Shown here: in pieces, positions 35,630 through 45,071 of the stretch | Layout of the letters: every line of letters begins with the position of its first letter | Position numbering within the stretch: position 1 is the stretch's first letter | Source of the DNA: G963664835 sp963664835 | Lineage (GTDB): Bacteria > Chloroflexota > UBA6077 > FW602-bin22 > JBCLEL01 | Direction of reading: 5' to 3' | DNA: 64,000 nt | Assembly (NCBI GenBank): GCA_963664835.2 | Contig: CAXXUG010000014.1 | Span: forward strand, 159,937 to 223,936 | Notes under the pieces: generated by a model | What the model was told of the DNA's origin: nothing | The model's database searches: none | Seen by the model: only the letters and a program-made list of their open reading frames with translations | Position numbers and translations under genes: made by a program

Positions 35630-36898
35630 TCAGTGCCGGCGCAAATGCGGCAGAGCAATTGTTACCCAAGCAGTCAAAAGCGCCGCGACGCCACAGGTGG
35701 CGAACAGCGCCCACTCAACACCGACACGAGAGGCCAACTGCCCAAGGATAAGAGCGCCAATTGGAGTGGAGCCGATCGCGACTGTCAATGCGCCGGTCGA
35801 ACGGGTCCTCATCTCTTGAGTGGAAGCCTCCAAGACAATCAACGACTGCATCGTCGAGAAGCCGGCTCCGGTCAGCCCGCTCAAGAGCAGAAGAGCGACC
35901 GAGACTAAGAATCTGTCCGACATGGCGAACGCCATCAACACAATTGCAAGCGTGCCTGAGCCTACCAGATATATCCAACCGTGCATCCGACTAGGATTCC
36001 GGGACGCTATTACGAGCGACATGAGCGTGGCGCCGATTCCATTGCAGGCCGCTAATAGGCCCAGTCCCCGGGCATCGGTATGCAAGATGTCCCGTGCAAA
36101 GACCGGCAGAATCCCCTGAAATGGGAAGACGAGCAGGTTCATGATCACAGTTATGAGAACTACTCCCAAGATCACCTGGCTTTTTCTAACGTAGCGCAGC
36201 CCATGCCAGACCATCGTTCCGGGCGAAAGGGTAGGCGCAGCGCTGTCCTGACCGACGTTGGCAGGGGCAATCCGAACCAATCTCAAGAGAAGCAAGAGTC
36301 CCGCCACCTGGATCAAAGCCAGCGCGGCGAACGCTACTGTCACACCGTGAGATGCGATAAGCAGACCAGCAAGAATCGGGCTTGCAAATCTAGAGGTCGT
36401 GTTGGTCAACTGGTCCAATAGCACTGCTCGGACCAAGTGATCCTCCCGTACTGTCTCGGGCAAAACGGCCCTGCGTGAGGGCCAATCGACCGCGGTCGCG
36501 ATACCCATCAATAGGGCACAGGCGGCAACAAGATCAAATAGGACCACGCCCGTATACAAGAGGGCAACCATCGCGGAAGACACAAGGAGGCTTGTAATCT
36601 GAGCGATAATCAATATCCGCCGGCGGTCGAAGCGGTCTCCCAAGGCACCGCCAAATATGCCGAAGACAAGCAATGGAATCATGCGATAAAAGGTAATCAG
36701 TGCGACCGGCCAGACTGAGTCCGTTAGCTCTAATGCAAGCCAGCCGAACATCAAGTAATCCATCCAGCGTGCAGCGTGCCAACAAACGCTGGCAGCCCAG
36801 AGCGTTCTGAACTGCGGACTCAGGAGGGGAACAAAGACAGACGTACGGTCGAAGACGAGTCGCCAGAGCAATGACGTATTCTGGTTTGCTGACCGCAT
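35630..36898 (-). CDS. MFS transporter, EntS-like (MFS_3)
   Basis: A 422-residue transporter of full length with about 12 hydrophobic helices. MFS motif A-like GGALGDRFDRRRI lies after helix 2, and DWPSRRAVLPETVRED is typical of the EntS-like group that exports siderophores or drugs. The substrate is unknown. It is divergent from the dehydrogenase at 37105; a TTGACGTCAA palindrome (36953-36962) lies between them. Confidence 0.87.
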   Translation of the reverse strand: MRSANQNTSLLWRLVFDRTSVFVPLLSPQFRTLWAASVCWHAARWMDYLMFGWLALELTDSVWPVALITFYRMIPLLVFGIFGGALGDRFDRRRILIIAQITSLLVSSAMVALLYTGVVLFDLVAACALLMGIATAVDWPSRRAVLPETVREDHLVRAVLLDQLTNTTSRFASPILAGLLIASHGVTVAFAALALIQVAGLLLLLRLVRIAPANVGQDSAAPTLSPGTMVWHGLRYVRKSQVILGVVLITVIMNLLVFPFQGILPVFARDILHTDARGLGLLAACNGIGATLMSLVIASRNPSRMHGWIYLVGSGTLAIVLMAFAMSDRFLVSVALLLLSGLTGAGFSTMQSLIVLEASTQEMRTRSTGALTVAIGSTPIGALILGQLASRVGVEWALFATCGVAALLTAWVTIALPHLRRH

Positions 36899-37104
36899 CG
36901 GATATGCCTCGCAGGGTGGCGCCGGCCCAAAAATGCGATTATAGCGACTTGGTTGACGTCAACCTCCGGTGCTAATATCGGTCAAGAGCCAACCAAGTAG
37001 TGCAGAGTCCTTCGCGCCCGACGTCCGGGCGTTGAGGCTTTCGCGGCCCCTTCTGATCGTCATCGCGAGCCCGAGCGCCCGAAGTGATAAGGAGCACTTA
37101 CAGA

Positions 37105-38073
37105 GTGAAGATTCTTTTCTATCCGAAGCCAACCGAGGATGACCTTGAGGTACTAAGAGCGGCTGCCGGTGATGCCGAAGTAATTGTGGCGTCCAGCGAG
37201 GAAGAAGCAATAGAGAAGATCGCGGATTGCGATGCGCTGTACCACTGGATTACTCCGGCGTTGTTGAAGGCGGCAAAAAACCTGCGCTGGATTCAGCTGT
37301 CGACCGTCTCTATGGAAAGGCAGATCTTTCCCGAACTGATCGACCACCCGGTCGAGATCAGCAACATACGAGGCGTCTTCAACGACCTGATCAGCGATCA
37401 CGTGATGGGTTACATACTGTGCTTTGCAAGGCGTCTGCACAGATTCCTTGCGGCGCAACGAGAGCGAAAATGGATGAAGGTGGACCCGTACTACCCAGAT
37501 ACAACAGCACTAGATCCCATGATCTTGAGTGAGAAGACTCTCGGGATTGTTGGCTTGGGCGGCATCGGCACGGCGACTGCGGAGCGCGCCAAGGCCTTCG
37601 GAATGAGGGTCCTCGCTACCGACCTGCGAGCAAAGGAGCGGCCGGCGTTTGTCGATCGCCTTTGGACCCTTGATGGGTTGGACGAAATGCTGGGCCAATC
37701 CGACTTCGTGGCGATATGCGCCGGCCTGACACCCACGAGCCACGGCCTATTCGACGCGACTCTGATCTCCAAGATGAAACCGTCCGCCTATCTGATCAAC
37801 ATTGGTCGCGGTAAGGTCGTGAGACTCGATGCACTAACGGCAGCGCTTAAGGAAAACCGAATCGCTGGCGCGGCATTGGACGTGTTCGAAACGGAGCCAC
37901 TGCCGTCGGACAGCGAGCTATGGGCGATGCCGAACGTGATAATTACGCCCCACATTGCCGGGCGCACCAATCAGCTTAGCGCTCGCCGTCTAAAGCTCGT
38001 AGCCAGCAATATCAGTCGATTTGCGCGCGGTGAGACCCCAATCAACTTGACGGACAAGGCGGCGTGGTGTTGA
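37105..38073 (+). CDS. D-2-hydroxyacid dehydrogenase
   Basis: A 322-residue NAD-dependent dehydrogenase. The Rossmann motif GLGGIGTATAERAKAFG, Arg in the CAGLTPTSHGLFD region, NIGRGKVVRLDAL, and the catalytic His in ITPHIAGRT are visible. The family reduces 2-oxoacids or oxidises D-hydroxyacids; the substrate is not determined. I prefer the GTG at 37105 (MKILFYPKP) because AAGGAG lies ten bases upstream. Confidence 0.88.
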   Translation: MKILFYPKPTEDDLEVLRAAAGDAEVIVASSEEEAIEKIADCDALYHWITPALLKAAKNLRWIQLSTVSMERQIFPELIDHPVEISNIRGVFNDLISDHVMGYILCFARRLHRFLAAQRERKWMKVDPYYPDTTALDPMILSEKTLGIVGLGGIGTATAERAKAFGMRVLATDLRAKERPAFVDRLWTLDGLDEMLGQSDFVAICAGLTPTSHGLFDATLISKMKPSAYLINIGRGKVVRLDALTAALKENRIAGAALDVFETEPLPSDSELWAMPNVIITPHIAGRTNQLSARRLKLVASNISRFARGETPINLTDKAAWC

Positions 38074-38084
38074 CAGCGTAGTCC

Positions 38085-39431
38085 TCAGTCCAATCCGTGG
38101 ACCCGGTGCGCGGCGGCCACGGCTAGAGCCTGCTTCTCCCGCAATCCATTGCTTATGTCGACTGAAAGCATCTCTGGCTCGCGAATGCTGCGCAAACTTG
38201 AAGGGAGTAGGGAATACTCTCGCCGCCAACGGGCACGTGCCTCAGTCAGAGGTGGCAGGTTCTTGGTCAGTTTTCCGCCCAGCATGACCGGTTCAAGCAA
38301 CGGTTCGGCATCGGGCACCGCCTCTTCGGCCAGCGACAGGACGTCGCCGGAATAGGTGCCGTCGTACCCGGTCCGACGCCAAACTTGCTTGGCATCGATC
38401 CAGGTTTCCTTGCCGGAACTGAGTTTCAACACGGAACGGCCGTCATATGAGACCAGCTTGTAGACGATTTCTAACGTTGGAGAGTCGAGGGAAACACCGA
38501 GCTGGGTGCCAACACCGAAGCCGTCGATCATTGCGCCGTCGTTCACGAGCCGATCTATCTGGAATTCGTCCAGTCCACCGCTGGCGATTACGCGCACATC
38601 CTGAAGGCCGGCTCCATCCAACTCGCGCCGCGCCATCCGACTCAAGTTGAGCAAGTCACCGCTGTCCAATCGGACTGCCCCTAGCTGGTGACCGGCCTGC
38701 TTCAACTCGTTGGCGACCAGGATGGCATTTTCAATTCCCCTCCGCGTATCGTAGGTATCCACCAGCAGTGTGCCACCGTCCGGGTAGGCGCGCACGTAGG
38801 CACGAAAGGCATCAAGCTCGACTTTGTGGGATTGAACGAAAGAGTGCGCCATTGTGCCGGAAGTCCCAATTGCGTGGAGATGGCCGGCCAGGACGTTGCT
38901 GGTTGCGACGAATCCTGCGAGGTAACTTGCGCGGGCAACAGCCAAGCTAGCGTCTATCCCGTGGGTGCGCCGGAGGGCAAAATCAACGACGGGACGACCT
39001 TGGGCGGCCTCGACGCAGCGACTGGCCTTGCTGGCGACCAAAACGGGTAGCTGGACCAGATTGAGAACGGCCGCCTCCAATAGCTGGGCGATGGGTAAGG
39101 ACGCAGTAATCTCGATGATCGGTTCTTGGCGAAAAAACGCCCGTCCCTCCGGCATAGCCCTTAGGTCGCCCTCGAATCGAACCTCCTGCAGGAAATCTAG
39201 AGTGGGCTGAGTCAACGTTCCCAATCCGGCCAGGTATTCCAAGTCTTGCCCGGAAAAACACCAATCGCGTAGATAATCCACGACCGTCGCGAGACCGGCC
39301 GAAATCAGGTATCCCCGGTTAGGCGGCAGGTCACGAACGTATACGCTGAAAGTAGCTGGCTCCCGCTTGTCGGCCCGCAGATATGCCTCGACCATTGTGA
39401 GGGCATAAAGGTCAACCGCTAGCGCGCTCAT
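38085..39431 (-). CDS. pncB: Nicotinate phosphoribosyltransferase
   Basis: A 448-residue NAPRTase. LAVDLYALTMVEAYLRADK and FSVYVRDLPPNRGYLI are family openings; DFALRRTHGIDAS contains the catalytic His; IASGGLDEFQIDRL and GFGVGTQLGVS bind PRPP. It makes nicotinate mononucleotide in NAD salvage. It stands alone on the minus strand and is divergent from the LCP gene. Confidence 0.93.
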   Translation of the reverse strand: MSALAVDLYALTMVEAYLRADKREPATFSVYVRDLPPNRGYLISAGLATVVDYLRDWCFSGQDLEYLAGLGTLTQPTLDFLQEVRFEGDLRAMPEGRAFFRQEPIIEITASLPIAQLLEAAVLNLVQLPVLVASKASRCVEAAQGRPVVDFALRRTHGIDASLAVARASYLAGFVATSNVLAGHLHAIGTSGTMAHSFVQSHKVELDAFRAYVRAYPDGGTLLVDTYDTRRGIENAILVANELKQAGHQLGAVRLDSGDLLNLSRMARRELDGAGLQDVRVIASGGLDEFQIDRLVNDGAMIDGFGVGTQLGVSLDSPTLEIVYKLVSYDGRSVLKLSSGKETWIDAKQVWRRTGYDGTYSGDVLSLAEEAVPDAEPLLEPVMLGGKLTKNLPPLTEARARWRREYSLLPSSLRSIREPEMLSVDISNGLREKQALAVAAAHRVHGLD

Positions 39432-39538
39432 TGCAACAGATCTGCGTCAGACTGGAGCGCGCGATCCGGCCGGAGCGCTAATACCATAAAGCGACATTCG
39501 AACCTCGGGGATTGCTATTACAAACCTGTAAGAACATC

Positions 39539-41023
39539 ATGGCGCCGGAAGACTACCATGTTAGAATCCGGCCCCATTTTCTGACAACCGCGGATGGAAC
39601 AGTGATATCGAGAAGGCGACCACCGGGTGTAGGAACTCCTAAGCGGAAACCGAGGGCTCAACGCTCGCCATTGGCCACCGTGCTGCTCTTGGGCATCGCA
39701 ATTGTATTCGGTGTTGGCGGACTATTCTTCGGTTTCATCTTTCTTGTGACATTATCAGGGCTATTCGTGAGGGTGCCCTCTACGACTATTCCGTTCATCA
39801 ACACTAATCTACCAATCGAAGCCATCCTTGCACCGGATGGCTCCCGGCCACAACAAAGCGAATGGGTTGGAACCGACCGGATCACCATCCTTCTCCTTGG
39901 CATCGACCAACGACCGGACGAGCGAGGCAAGCCCACTCGATCCGACACGATCATGCTGCTGACGGTGAACCCAGCGAACAATACCTCAGGATTACTGTCG
40001 ATTCCACGCGATCTCTGGGTACCGATCCCGGGGCACGACAGCAACAAGATCAACACCGCACACTTCTTCGGCGAATTGGAGGAGCAGGGAAAGGGTCCGG
40101 AGTTGGTCCGAAAGACAGTCGAGCATAACTTCGGAGTAAAGGTGAACTACTTTGCACGGGTGGATTTTGAAGGATTCGAGCAGCTCATCGATGCGATTGG
40201 AGGGATAACGGTCGACGTCCGCCGGCCAATCAAAGACGACGAGTATCCGGACGACCAGTACGGCATAATCCGGATATACCTGCCGGCCGGCATCCAGCAG
40301 ATGGACGGGCCAACCGCGTTACAGTTTGCGCGCTCTCGGCACAGTGAGAGCGACTTTGGTCGAATACGCCGCCAACAGGAAGTAATGCTCGCCGCCCGTA
40401 ATCGGGCTCTACGAGTCGCCATGATTCCAAAGATACCCCAGTTGGTCGGCATAGTCAGCGAAGCGGTGGTTACCGATATACCTGCAGCCCAGATGATCGC
40501 AATGACCTCGCTGGCCAACCGGATCGAACCCGACCGGATAGTGCGTCGTTCGATCGATCATACGATGGTTATGGACGTGAACCGAGATGGCTCGGTGCTA
40601 GTTCCGGACCGCGAGAAGATAAGAAAGGTGATGATGGAGGTCTTCGACGATACGACGGCGAACACACCGACCGCGGTAGTAACTGCCACGGAAGTGGAGG
40701 TTGCGGCGCAGGCGACGCCGAGTCCTACCGAGAGTGACTCAGGGCGGCGGGTCCGAGTCCTGAACGGGACAACCCGCAACAGATTAGCCGCTACGACAGC
40801 CGAGGCGTTGGAAACGCGCGATTTTAGTATAGTGACCGTCGATCAAGCCGATCGGAGCGATTACGCTCGGACTATCATAATGGTAGCCGGCCCGCGGGTA
40901 ACCGAGGCAAAGGAGATCGCCAAGCTGCTGAGCGTTCAAGAGAGTGCGATCAGAACCAACCAACATGTGGGCGACGGCACGGACATAACCATTATCTTGG
41001 GATTTGACGCGGCGGTACCATAG
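39539..41023 (+). CDS. LCP (LytR-CpsA-Psr) family protein with LytR_C domain
   Basis: A 494-residue membrane-anchored protein. One helix (about 40-65, TVLLLGIAIVFGVGGLFFG) precedes the LCP domain (RSDTIMLLTVN, GLLSIPRDLWVPIPG, NKINTAHFFG, ALQFARSRHSESDFGRI), whose Arg and Asp residues bind the pyrophosphate of lipid-linked glycans. The C-terminus (about 405-494) is LytR_C (VRVLNGTTRNRLAATTAEAL). LCP enzymes transfer glycopolymers to the cell wall, and the following genes build polysaccharide, so the context agrees. The start is uncertain (TTG at 39512 is also open). Confidence 0.9.
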   Translation: MAPEDYHVRIRPHFLTTADGTVISRRRPPGVGTPKRKPRAQRSPLATVLLLGIAIVFGVGGLFFGFIFLVTLSGLFVRVPSTTIPFINTNLPIEAILAPDGSRPQQSEWVGTDRITILLLGIDQRPDERGKPTRSDTIMLLTVNPANNTSGLLSIPRDLWVPIPGHDSNKINTAHFFGELEEQGKGPELVRKTVEHNFGVKVNYFARVDFEGFEQLIDAIGGITVDVRRPIKDDEYPDDQYGIIRIYLPAGIQQMDGPTALQFARSRHSESDFGRIRRQQEVMLAARNRALRVAMIPKIPQLVGIVSEAVVTDIPAAQMIAMTSLANRIEPDRIVRRSIDHTMVMDVNRDGSVLVPDREKIRKVMMEVFDDTTANTPTAVVTATEVEVAAQATPSPTESDSGRRVRVLNGTTRNRLAATTAEALETRDFSIVTVDQADRSDYARTIIMVAGPRVTEAKEIAKLLSVQESAIRTNQHVGDGTDITIILGFDAAVP

Positions 41024-41078
41024 GCAACTGTGCTCCTAAACCGAATGCAACCGAACAAGGCAACGACGAAGTCTTGAA

Positions 41079-42035
41079 TTGGCTCACCTAGTTCTCGGCG
41101 CGGGCTACATCGGGTCCGAACTGGTACGGCAACTCCTCGAGCGAGGCGAGCGGGTCGTGGCCTTCGACAACTTCTTTTCCACCGACGAGAAGGACTTGGA
41201 CCGTTTCGCCGGAGATCCGAATTTTGAGATCGTTCGCGGAAGCGTCACCTCATCATCAGAACTGGCTCACGCATTCGAGGCAGCCAGGCCGGTAGAAGTC
41301 GTCTTCAACCTGTCGGCACAGGCGAGCGCCAATCCGGCGGCAGCGGCTCCCGAATACACGGAGGATACAAACCTCAGGGGACCACGGCTGGTGTGCGAAG
41401 CCGTCCGCAAGTACGGCGTGCGCCGGCTGGTCTACGCTAGCTCGACTCGGGTTTACGGCGAGCCGCTGCCTGAGGTGGTGACCGAGCAAACCCCGTATGG
41501 CAGATTCAGCGACCTGAGCCACCTTTCCAAGTGCTATGCAGAGAAGCTCCTGGAGATGCTCTGCGCCGGCGACGAGCTTACCGGCATATCGCTGCGACTG
41601 GGCCTCGCTTTCGGAGTGAGTCCAGTAATGAAATCGGACTACCGCTACATGACCGCTCCAAACAAGTTTGCGTTGCAAGCGGTCCGGGGCGAGAGACTTA
41701 CAGTTAACTCCAGCAACTGGTTAGGCGCCATTCACGTCGCTGACGCCGCGGCGGGCTTCATATACTTGGCTGGACTGCCGAGCGAGCCTGGCTACCACCT
41801 GTTCAACCTGGCTCCGATCATCGTTCGAATTGACGAAATCGCGCAGATGGTGGCAACAGAGGCCGGAGGCAAAGGGAGACCGACTGCTATAGATGCAGAT
41901 GTTTCCACGAGGGTCTCGAGGGCCAAGCCGACTATCCGCTCCAAGCTGACCGAGCGCGGCTTCGAGCCGAAGCGCACACTCCAATCGGGAATCTCGGAGA
42001 CGTATCGATACTTCGCAACTCGGCGAAGCGATTGA
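41079..42035 (+). CDS. NAD-dependent epimerase/dehydratase (extended SDR)
   Basis: A 318-residue extended SDR. It has the GAGYIGSELV nucleotide motif, VVEVVFNLSAQAS-type NLSAQAS strand, and YASSTRVYGEP. In the position of the catalytic YxxxK I read SHLSK, so the usual Tyr seems to be replaced by Ser; that would alter or abolish epimerase activity. It has a TTG start. Its stop overlaps the next start (TTGA). It belongs to a six-gene cluster for surface glycan synthesis. Confidence 0.8.
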   Translation: MAHLVLGAGYIGSELVRQLLERGERVVAFDNFFSTDEKDLDRFAGDPNFEIVRGSVTSSSELAHAFEAARPVEVVFNLSAQASANPAAAAPEYTEDTNLRGPRLVCEAVRKYGVRRLVYASSTRVYGEPLPEVVTEQTPYGRFSDLSHLSKCYAEKLLEMLCAGDELTGISLRLGLAFGVSPVMKSDYRYMTAPNKFALQAVRGERLTVNSSNWLGAIHVADAAAGFIYLAGLPSEPGYHLFNLAPIIVRIDEIAQMVATEAGGKGRPTAIDADVSTRVSRAKPTIRSKLTERGFEPKRTLQSGISETYRYFATRRSD

Positions 42036-42910
42036 GAGTTCTTCTTACGGGCGGGACCGGGTTTATTGGCCGGCACGCCTATAGGACGCTGACCCAAGCC
42101 GGCCACGAGGTGATTCGCCTGGCTCGGAAAGGGGCGGACCTAAACACGGAAGTCCGTTCGCTTTCACCTGACTCGGCGCCCCGAGTCGACGCGATCGTAC
42201 ACTTGGCTGGACTTGCCGATGCAGGCGTCAGCGGCACCGACGCCTACGCATTCATGTATTCCAACGCCATTGGCACCATGCGCATCTTGGAGGTCGCGCG
42301 CAGGCAGCGTTGTCGGATGATAATCGCCTCATCAATGAGAGTGTACCGTCCGTCCACCCGCCCACTAGTGGAGAGAGACAGTCCTACGGAACCAGTGGAA
42401 GTTTACGGCGTTTCCAAGTTGGCTGCGGAGCACTGGGGCCGGGTATACAGTGAAGCCTACGGCCAGCAGGTGAGTGTGCTTCGCTTGTTCTCCGTCTACG
42501 GTCCCGGCCAAATTCCGCGCGCGAGCGGCAGCGGCGTCGTCTCGATATTCGCGCGGCGCGCCATGGCCGGAGAGCCGTTAGTTGTATACTGTCGGCAAGC
42601 GAGGGACTTTGTACACGTCGATGACGTCTCGCGTTCCATCGCGCTCGCGCTGGAGACCGAACGAGAAGGATGGCGAGTCTACAATATCGCCACCGGTGTT
42701 CCGACGACGGTCGAGACGCTGGCACGGATTGTGGCGGGGACGGCAGGAAATAGTCCCAGCATTGACCTGTCATTGGCCGGAAGGCCTGGAGACAGCTACT
42801 TGGCCGACGTGTCGCGCGCCAAGCACGAGCTTGGGTACGTAGCGCAAATCGAGCTCCGGGAAGGGATCAAGAGCTACCTCGAATGGCTCAAGAGGGAGGA
42901 CGCGAGTTGA
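42032..42910 (+). CDS. NAD-dependent epimerase/dehydratase (extended SDR)
   Basis: A 292-residue extended SDR: GGTGFIGRHAYR, VHLAGLAD, SSMRVYRPSTRPL, and an intact YGVSK catalytic pair. RDFVHVDDVSRSIALAL is the C-terminal sugar-binding segment. It would act on a nucleotide sugar, but which one is not known. It overlaps both neighbours by one to four bases. Confidence 0.85.
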   Translation: MRVLLTGGTGFIGRHAYRTLTQAGHEVIRLARKGADLNTEVRSLSPDSAPRVDAIVHLAGLADAGVSGTDAYAFMYSNAIGTMRILEVARRQRCRMIIASSMRVYRPSTRPLVERDSPTEPVEVYGVSKLAAEHWGRVYSEAYGQQVSVLRLFSVYGPGQIPRASGSGVVSIFARRAMAGEPLVVYCRQARDFVHVDDVSRSIALALETEREGWRVYNIATGVPTTVETLARIVAGTAGNSPSIDLSLAGRPGDSYLADVSRAKHELGYVAQIELREGIKSYLEWLKREDAS

Positions 42911-43869
42911 TGAGATCGAAGATCCTCCTAAAAGCCAGACCGACCCCCGCACAAATCGCCGATCGGATTGCGGAGCCCACACCAGAGGGTCTAGAGCTAT
43001 ACCTGGATCACACGGACCTGGCTGGGAATCATTGGCTGGATAAGCTTCGATCTATTCTGGAGCCGATAGAGAGCCGGCCGGACTTCGTTCGGATTGTCGA
43101 GGGGCCGACGCGCTCGCTGGATGGCGAATTCTTCGATCTGACAGTTGACAACGCGGCGAACCAACGCCTGCTGGCCAGACTGGTCGAGTTTGCGTCGACA
43201 ATCGCCGCGCAGGCGGTGAACATCCACGCAACCTCTCCCGGGTTCGACCCGGACCTGACAGAACCAGAGTCCAGAGACCGCGACCTCGAAAGGTGCCTGC
43301 CATTGCTGAGGCGGTTTGCGCGTTGGTGCACCGACGCCGGCGCTCAACCGCTGGTGGAGAATAATCCGCCGATTGGGCGATTACAGGGCGGGCATTTTTC
43401 TGTGTCCAGCATCGGCGTGGAGTCGGACGATCTAGCTTGGCTCTGCGAGATGGTGCCGGACGTGAAAGTGACTCTCGATCTGTCCCACGCCCAACTTTAT
43501 GTGAACTGCCTGACTCAATCACTGGCGGAACTGCCCCCAAAGCTCCGGCCGGCAATCGGGCGATACGCGGAGAGGGCCCGAATCTCGTCGATGCGAGAGT
43601 ACGGCCTGGAGGTGTCAGACTACGTTCGCGCGATACATCTGTCCAACGCAGCCGGCATACTCGGCGAGGGCTTGCCTTACGAGCATGGCGACACGGACCT
43701 CGATAGCGAGGCCGCTTTCTGGATGGATAGGGCGCACTACATAGTTACTGAAACTCTGGAAGATAACAACGACCACGCACTCCACATGCGAGAAGCGCAA
43801 GCGCGACTTGAATCTCTACGTCCAACACACGAGACCAATATTCTGAGCGGTGTTGGCAGCCAGGAATGA
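42910..43869 (+). CDS. TIM-barrel (AP endonuclease 2-like) protein in glycan cluster
   Basis: A 319-residue protein with an apparent xylose-isomerase-like TIM barrel. NIHATSPG, PLVENNPPIGRLQGG, VTLDLSHAQLY and AIHLSNAAG carry the His, Glu and Asp positions expected for metal binding. The exact reaction is unknown; sugar isomerase is one option. It overlaps the preceding and following genes by single bases, so it is translated as part of the operon. The ATG at 42910 has GGAGG ten bases upstream. Confidence 0.65.
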   Translation: MRSKILLKARPTPAQIADRIAEPTPEGLELYLDHTDLAGNHWLDKLRSILEPIESRPDFVRIVEGPTRSLDGEFFDLTVDNAANQRLLARLVEFASTIAAQAVNIHATSPGFDPDLTEPESRDRDLERCLPLLRRFARWCTDAGAQPLVENNPPIGRLQGGHFSVSSIGVESDDLAWLCEMVPDVKVTLDLSHAQLYVNCLTQSLAELPPKLRPAIGRYAERARISSMREYGLEVSDYVRAIHLSNAAGILGEGLPYEHGDTDLDSEAAFWMDRAHYIVTETLEDNNDHALHMREAQARLESLRPTHETNILSGVGSQE

Positions 43870-44942
43870 GCTTAGATCTCACTCGCCTGCTGGATCGCCC
43901 AGAGATATCGTTGGCGGAAGCGACGTTGGAGGAGACCCTCCGAGACAAGCGGGTTCTGATAACCGGCGCTGGAGGCTCCATCGGGAGCGCGATGTCCCAC
44001 CTGCTTTGCAGGCACGGCGTGGGAAGCCTGGTCTTATTCGACAGTCACGAAGCCAGCCTTTTCCATCTGCTGCAGGCTCTGCCAAAAGGCACCCCGGGCC
44101 CGATCAGACCGGTGCTCGCCGACGTACGCGACCTGAGGAAGCTGGAAAAAACGGTACGTGAAGAGCGACCGCAAATCGTCTTTCACCTAGCTGCTTACAA
44201 ACATGTACCCCTTGCGGAGAGCAATCCGGACCAAGTGGTGGGAGTCAACCTGGGCGGCACCTTGAATATCGCAGATCTGGCGAACCGCTACGATATTCCG
44301 GCGGTAGTCTACCCTTCGAGCGACAAGGCAGTCGAACCCCCCAGCATATACGGCGCTACCAAGCGCGCGGTCGAGCTGCTATGGCGTTCCGTTGGAGGAG
44401 ATTCGACCAGGTTCAGAGCGATTCGTCTTGTCAACGTCTTGGGCACTCAGGGAGGAGTTATCGAATTATTCACGCGGAAAATCGCGGCCGGACAACCGAT
44501 AACGCTTACTTCTCCTGAGGCTCTGCGCTATTGGATTACGATGAAGGAGGCTCTTCATCTATTGGTGGCGGCGAGCATCGTCGGCACACCGAGTTCGCCG
44601 TTGATCCTCGAAGTGGGACCTCCGCTGAGGATGGAGGAGACCGCCCGACGGCTGATCGACACGATTGCTGGCGATCGCTCCGTTAAGATCGAAGTTGCGG
44701 GTCTGCGACCAGGGGAGCGCCTGGTGGAACTTCTCTCCTACAAGTATGAGGCTCTGGTCAAAACCAGGTTCAACGGAGTGTTGAGGATAGTCGATCAGAG
44801 ACAGGCGCCGGAGTATCAAGCGTTGCCGCGAGAAACACTCGAAGAGTTTCTCAGACGGACACCCGACCTGCCAGATGAACAGCTACGAGCAGAGCTCTTC
44901 GGATTGGCCGATCCGGTCGCCGGGGCGACCACGGCCGGCTAA
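43866..44942 (+). CDS. CapD-like nucleotide-sugar dehydratase
   Basis: A 358-residue extended SDR of the polysaccharide biosynthesis (CapD/FlaA1) family, lacking the N-terminal membrane domain. It shows ITGAGGSIGSAMSHLL, FHLAAYKHVPLAESNP, the SSDKAVEPP motif and YGATKRAVELL. The first Thr of the usual TDK is Ser here. Members catalyse 4,6-dehydration of UDP-GlcNAc, often with 5-epimerisation. Its context with a sugar-1-phosphate transferase supports that role. Confidence 0.87.
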   Translation: MSLDLTRLLDRPEISLAEATLEETLRDKRVLITGAGGSIGSAMSHLLCRHGVGSLVLFDSHEASLFHLLQALPKGTPGPIRPVLADVRDLRKLEKTVREERPQIVFHLAAYKHVPLAESNPDQVVGVNLGGTLNIADLANRYDIPAVVYPSSDKAVEPPSIYGATKRAVELLWRSVGGDSTRFRAIRLVNVLGTQGGVIELFTRKIAAGQPITLTSPEALRYWITMKEALHLLVAASIVGTPSSPLILEVGPPLRMEETARRLIDTIAGDRSVKIEVAGLRPGERLVELLSYKYEALVKTRFNGVLRIVDQRQAPEYQALPRETLEEFLRRTPDLPDEQLRAELFGLADPVAGATTAG

Positions 44943-44945
44943 GAA

Positions 44946-45071
44946 ATGAGCGAACACCTGCGGACGGAAAGCGCGCTATCCATGGCAAGAAGGAAGAGTT
45001 CCGATGTCGAAATGCGTCCAATCGATGCCTCGCCCGAGCACCCGGAGCAGGCACTGAGCCGGAGGAGCTAG
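44946..45071 (+). CDS. Possible 41-residue peptide
   Basis: A short frame (starting MSEHLRTESALSMARRK) that fills the gap between the dehydratase and the transferase and ends at the base before the transferase start. It has no good ribosome site and no recognised motif. Its charged, hydrophilic make-up could be a linker peptide or chance. Confidence 0.2.
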   Translation: MSEHLRTESALSMARRKSSDVEMRPIDASPEHPEQALSRRS

